A stretch of DNA of 64,000 bases from Thermithiobacillus plumbiphilus (GTDB lineage: Bacteria; Pseudomonadota; Gammaproteobacteria; Acidithiobacillales; Thermithiobacillaceae): positions 1-64,000 of the forward strand of contig NZ_JBBPCO010000006.1 of the NCBI RefSeq assembly GCF_038070005.1. The letters are read 5' to 3'. Below are positions 63,346 to 64,000 of this stretch, one piece after another. The translations under genes were made by a program, and so were the position numbers. Under the pieces are notes generated by a model. That model was not told the DNA's origin. It worked only from the letters and a program-made list of their open reading frames with translations, and made no database searches. Position 1 is the first letter of the stretch. Each line of letters starts with the position of its first letter.

Positions 63346-63491
63346 TTCGATCCCTCCGCTTGAAGTCCGAAAATGGCTGAAGCCGGCGACTCGGCCACAC
63401 AAGGGAGGAATGCCCAGGGCGATTCCAGTCCAGATGCAGACCTAGCCGCCACTCATCAAGCCATTGCATGAACCATGCCAGAGTATGCGAA

Positions 63492-64000
63492 TCAGGCCTG
63501 AACCGCGAGCGGGAAGGATAAGGGACTGCTGACTTCCGGCACGGGTGCGAGCCGCCGTCCATGGCGCAGGGCGGTGAGTTCGGCGAGGATGGCGATGGCG
63601 ATCTCGGGCGGGGTGCGGCTGCCGATGGCTAGGCCCACCGGCCCATGCAGGCGGGCGATGGCGGCTGCGGGCAAGTCCATCTCCGAGAGCCGCGCCCGGC
63701 GCCGGGCATTGCTGGCGACCGAGCCCAGGGCACCGACGTAGAAGGCATCGGACAGCAGGGCTTCGAGCAGGGCCAGATCATCGAGCTTGGGATCATGGGT
63801 GAGCGCGATGACGGCGGTGCGGGCATCCGGCGCGCGCGCACGCAGCAGATCATCCGGCATGGCGGTTGAAAGCTGGGTGCCGGCCACTTCCCAGCCACCC
63901 GCATATTCCTCGCGCGGATCGCAGACGATGATCTCGTAATCGAGCGCCTGGGCCATCTGCGCGAGATAGCGCGAGAGCTGGCCGGCCCCGATCAGGATCA
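63492..64000 (-). CDS. XdhC/CoxI-family protein, partial at window end
   Basis: The C-terminal part of an XdhC/CoxI-like protein that continues beyond 64000. Its Rossmann part starts LIGAGQLSRYLAQMAQALDYEIIVCDPREEYAG. Then come VIALTHDPKLDDLALLEALLSDAFYVGALGS, typical of the family, and GLAIGSRTPPEIAIAILAEL. XdhC binds Mo cofactor and inserts it, sulfurated, into xanthine-dehydrogenase or CO-dehydrogenase-like enzymes. The N-terminus is outside the window. Confidence 0.9.
   Translation of the reverse strand, partial: ILIGAGQLSRYLAQMAQALDYEIIVCDPREEYAGGWEVAGTQLSTAMPDDLLRARAPDARTAVIALTHDPKLDDLALLEALLSDAFYVGALGSVASNARRRARLSEMDLPAAAIARLHGPVGLAIGSRTPPEIAIAILAELTALRHGRRLAPVPEVSSPLSFPLAVQA

Overview
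The window looks like chromosomal DNA of a GC-rich gammaproteobacterium (or close relative), probably a sulfur-oxidising chemolithoautotroph. The evidence is a cytochrome c4 - engB - polA - thrB core neighbourhood, an OxyR with cysteines at 199 and 208, a DabAB inorganic-carbon pump beside a CbbR-like LysR regulator, a sulfur-carrier (TusA/DsrE/YeeE/rhodanese) cluster, and a sulfite-exporter-type permease. No tRNA, rRNA or CRISPR array was seen.

Layout. (1) 0.1-0.95 kb: IS5-family element. (2) 0.97-6.9 kb, minus strand: an eight-gene sulfur/selenium-type redox cluster (two TusA proteins, YeeE/YedE permease, DsrE-like proteins, a rhodanese lipoprotein, a pentaheme cytochrome c lipoprotein). 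Just upstream is a near-perfect sigma-54 promoter. (3) 6.9-11.2 kb: an accessory zone of broken IS3-family elements, three copies of a dispersed repeat and one orphan secreted protein. (4) 11.2-15.2 kb: histidine kinase - NtrC-type sigma-54 activator - gspC - gspD. The gspD gene is frameshifted and cut off by insertion-sequence DNA. (5) 15.2-15.8 kb: IS5 remnant. (6) 15.8-36.3 kb: mostly housekeeping genes and transporters, including cytochrome c4, engB, a POT transporter, polA, LOG, thrB, TauE, an EamA transporter with a His-rich tail, a DnaQ/GIY-YIG fusion, a K+ channel, an MCP and a second kinase. (7) 36.3-40 kb: a Fur-box-headed iron-uptake operon. (8) 40.1-40.7 kb: hicAB. (9) 40.8-46 kb: dabB-dabA and a divergent LysR gene. 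(10) 46-49.2 kb: glutathione reductase, peroxiredoxin-glutaredoxin fusion and divergent oxyR. (11) 49.3-49.7 kb: an MNT nucleotidyltransferase with a deleted HEPN partner. (12) 49.75-53.2 kb: actP - DUF485 - porin. (13) 53.3-57.2 kb: hydrolase, SDR and TPP enzyme. (14) 57.3-64 kb: an Anbu-type cluster (proteasome-like Anbu, transglutaminase, HPPD-like VOC protein, alpha-E protein, circularly permuted ATP-grasp) between two molybdo-hydroxylase maturation genes (mocA-like and xdhC-like).

How the genes fit together. The two systems most worth attention are the sulfur/selenium cluster and the Anbu cluster. The first appears to couple a cytoplasmic sulfur-carrier relay and a thiosulfate-type permease to envelope lipoproteins (rhodanese and multiheme cytochrome). 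It carries a sigma-54 promoter and lies about 5 kb from a sigma-54 activator. In the second, an ATP-grasp/alpha-E/transglutaminase/Anbu set predicted by comparative genomics to make and process peptides includes an extra protein with an intact two-His/one-Glu metal triad. Functions are read from motifs and gene order; no similarity search was run.
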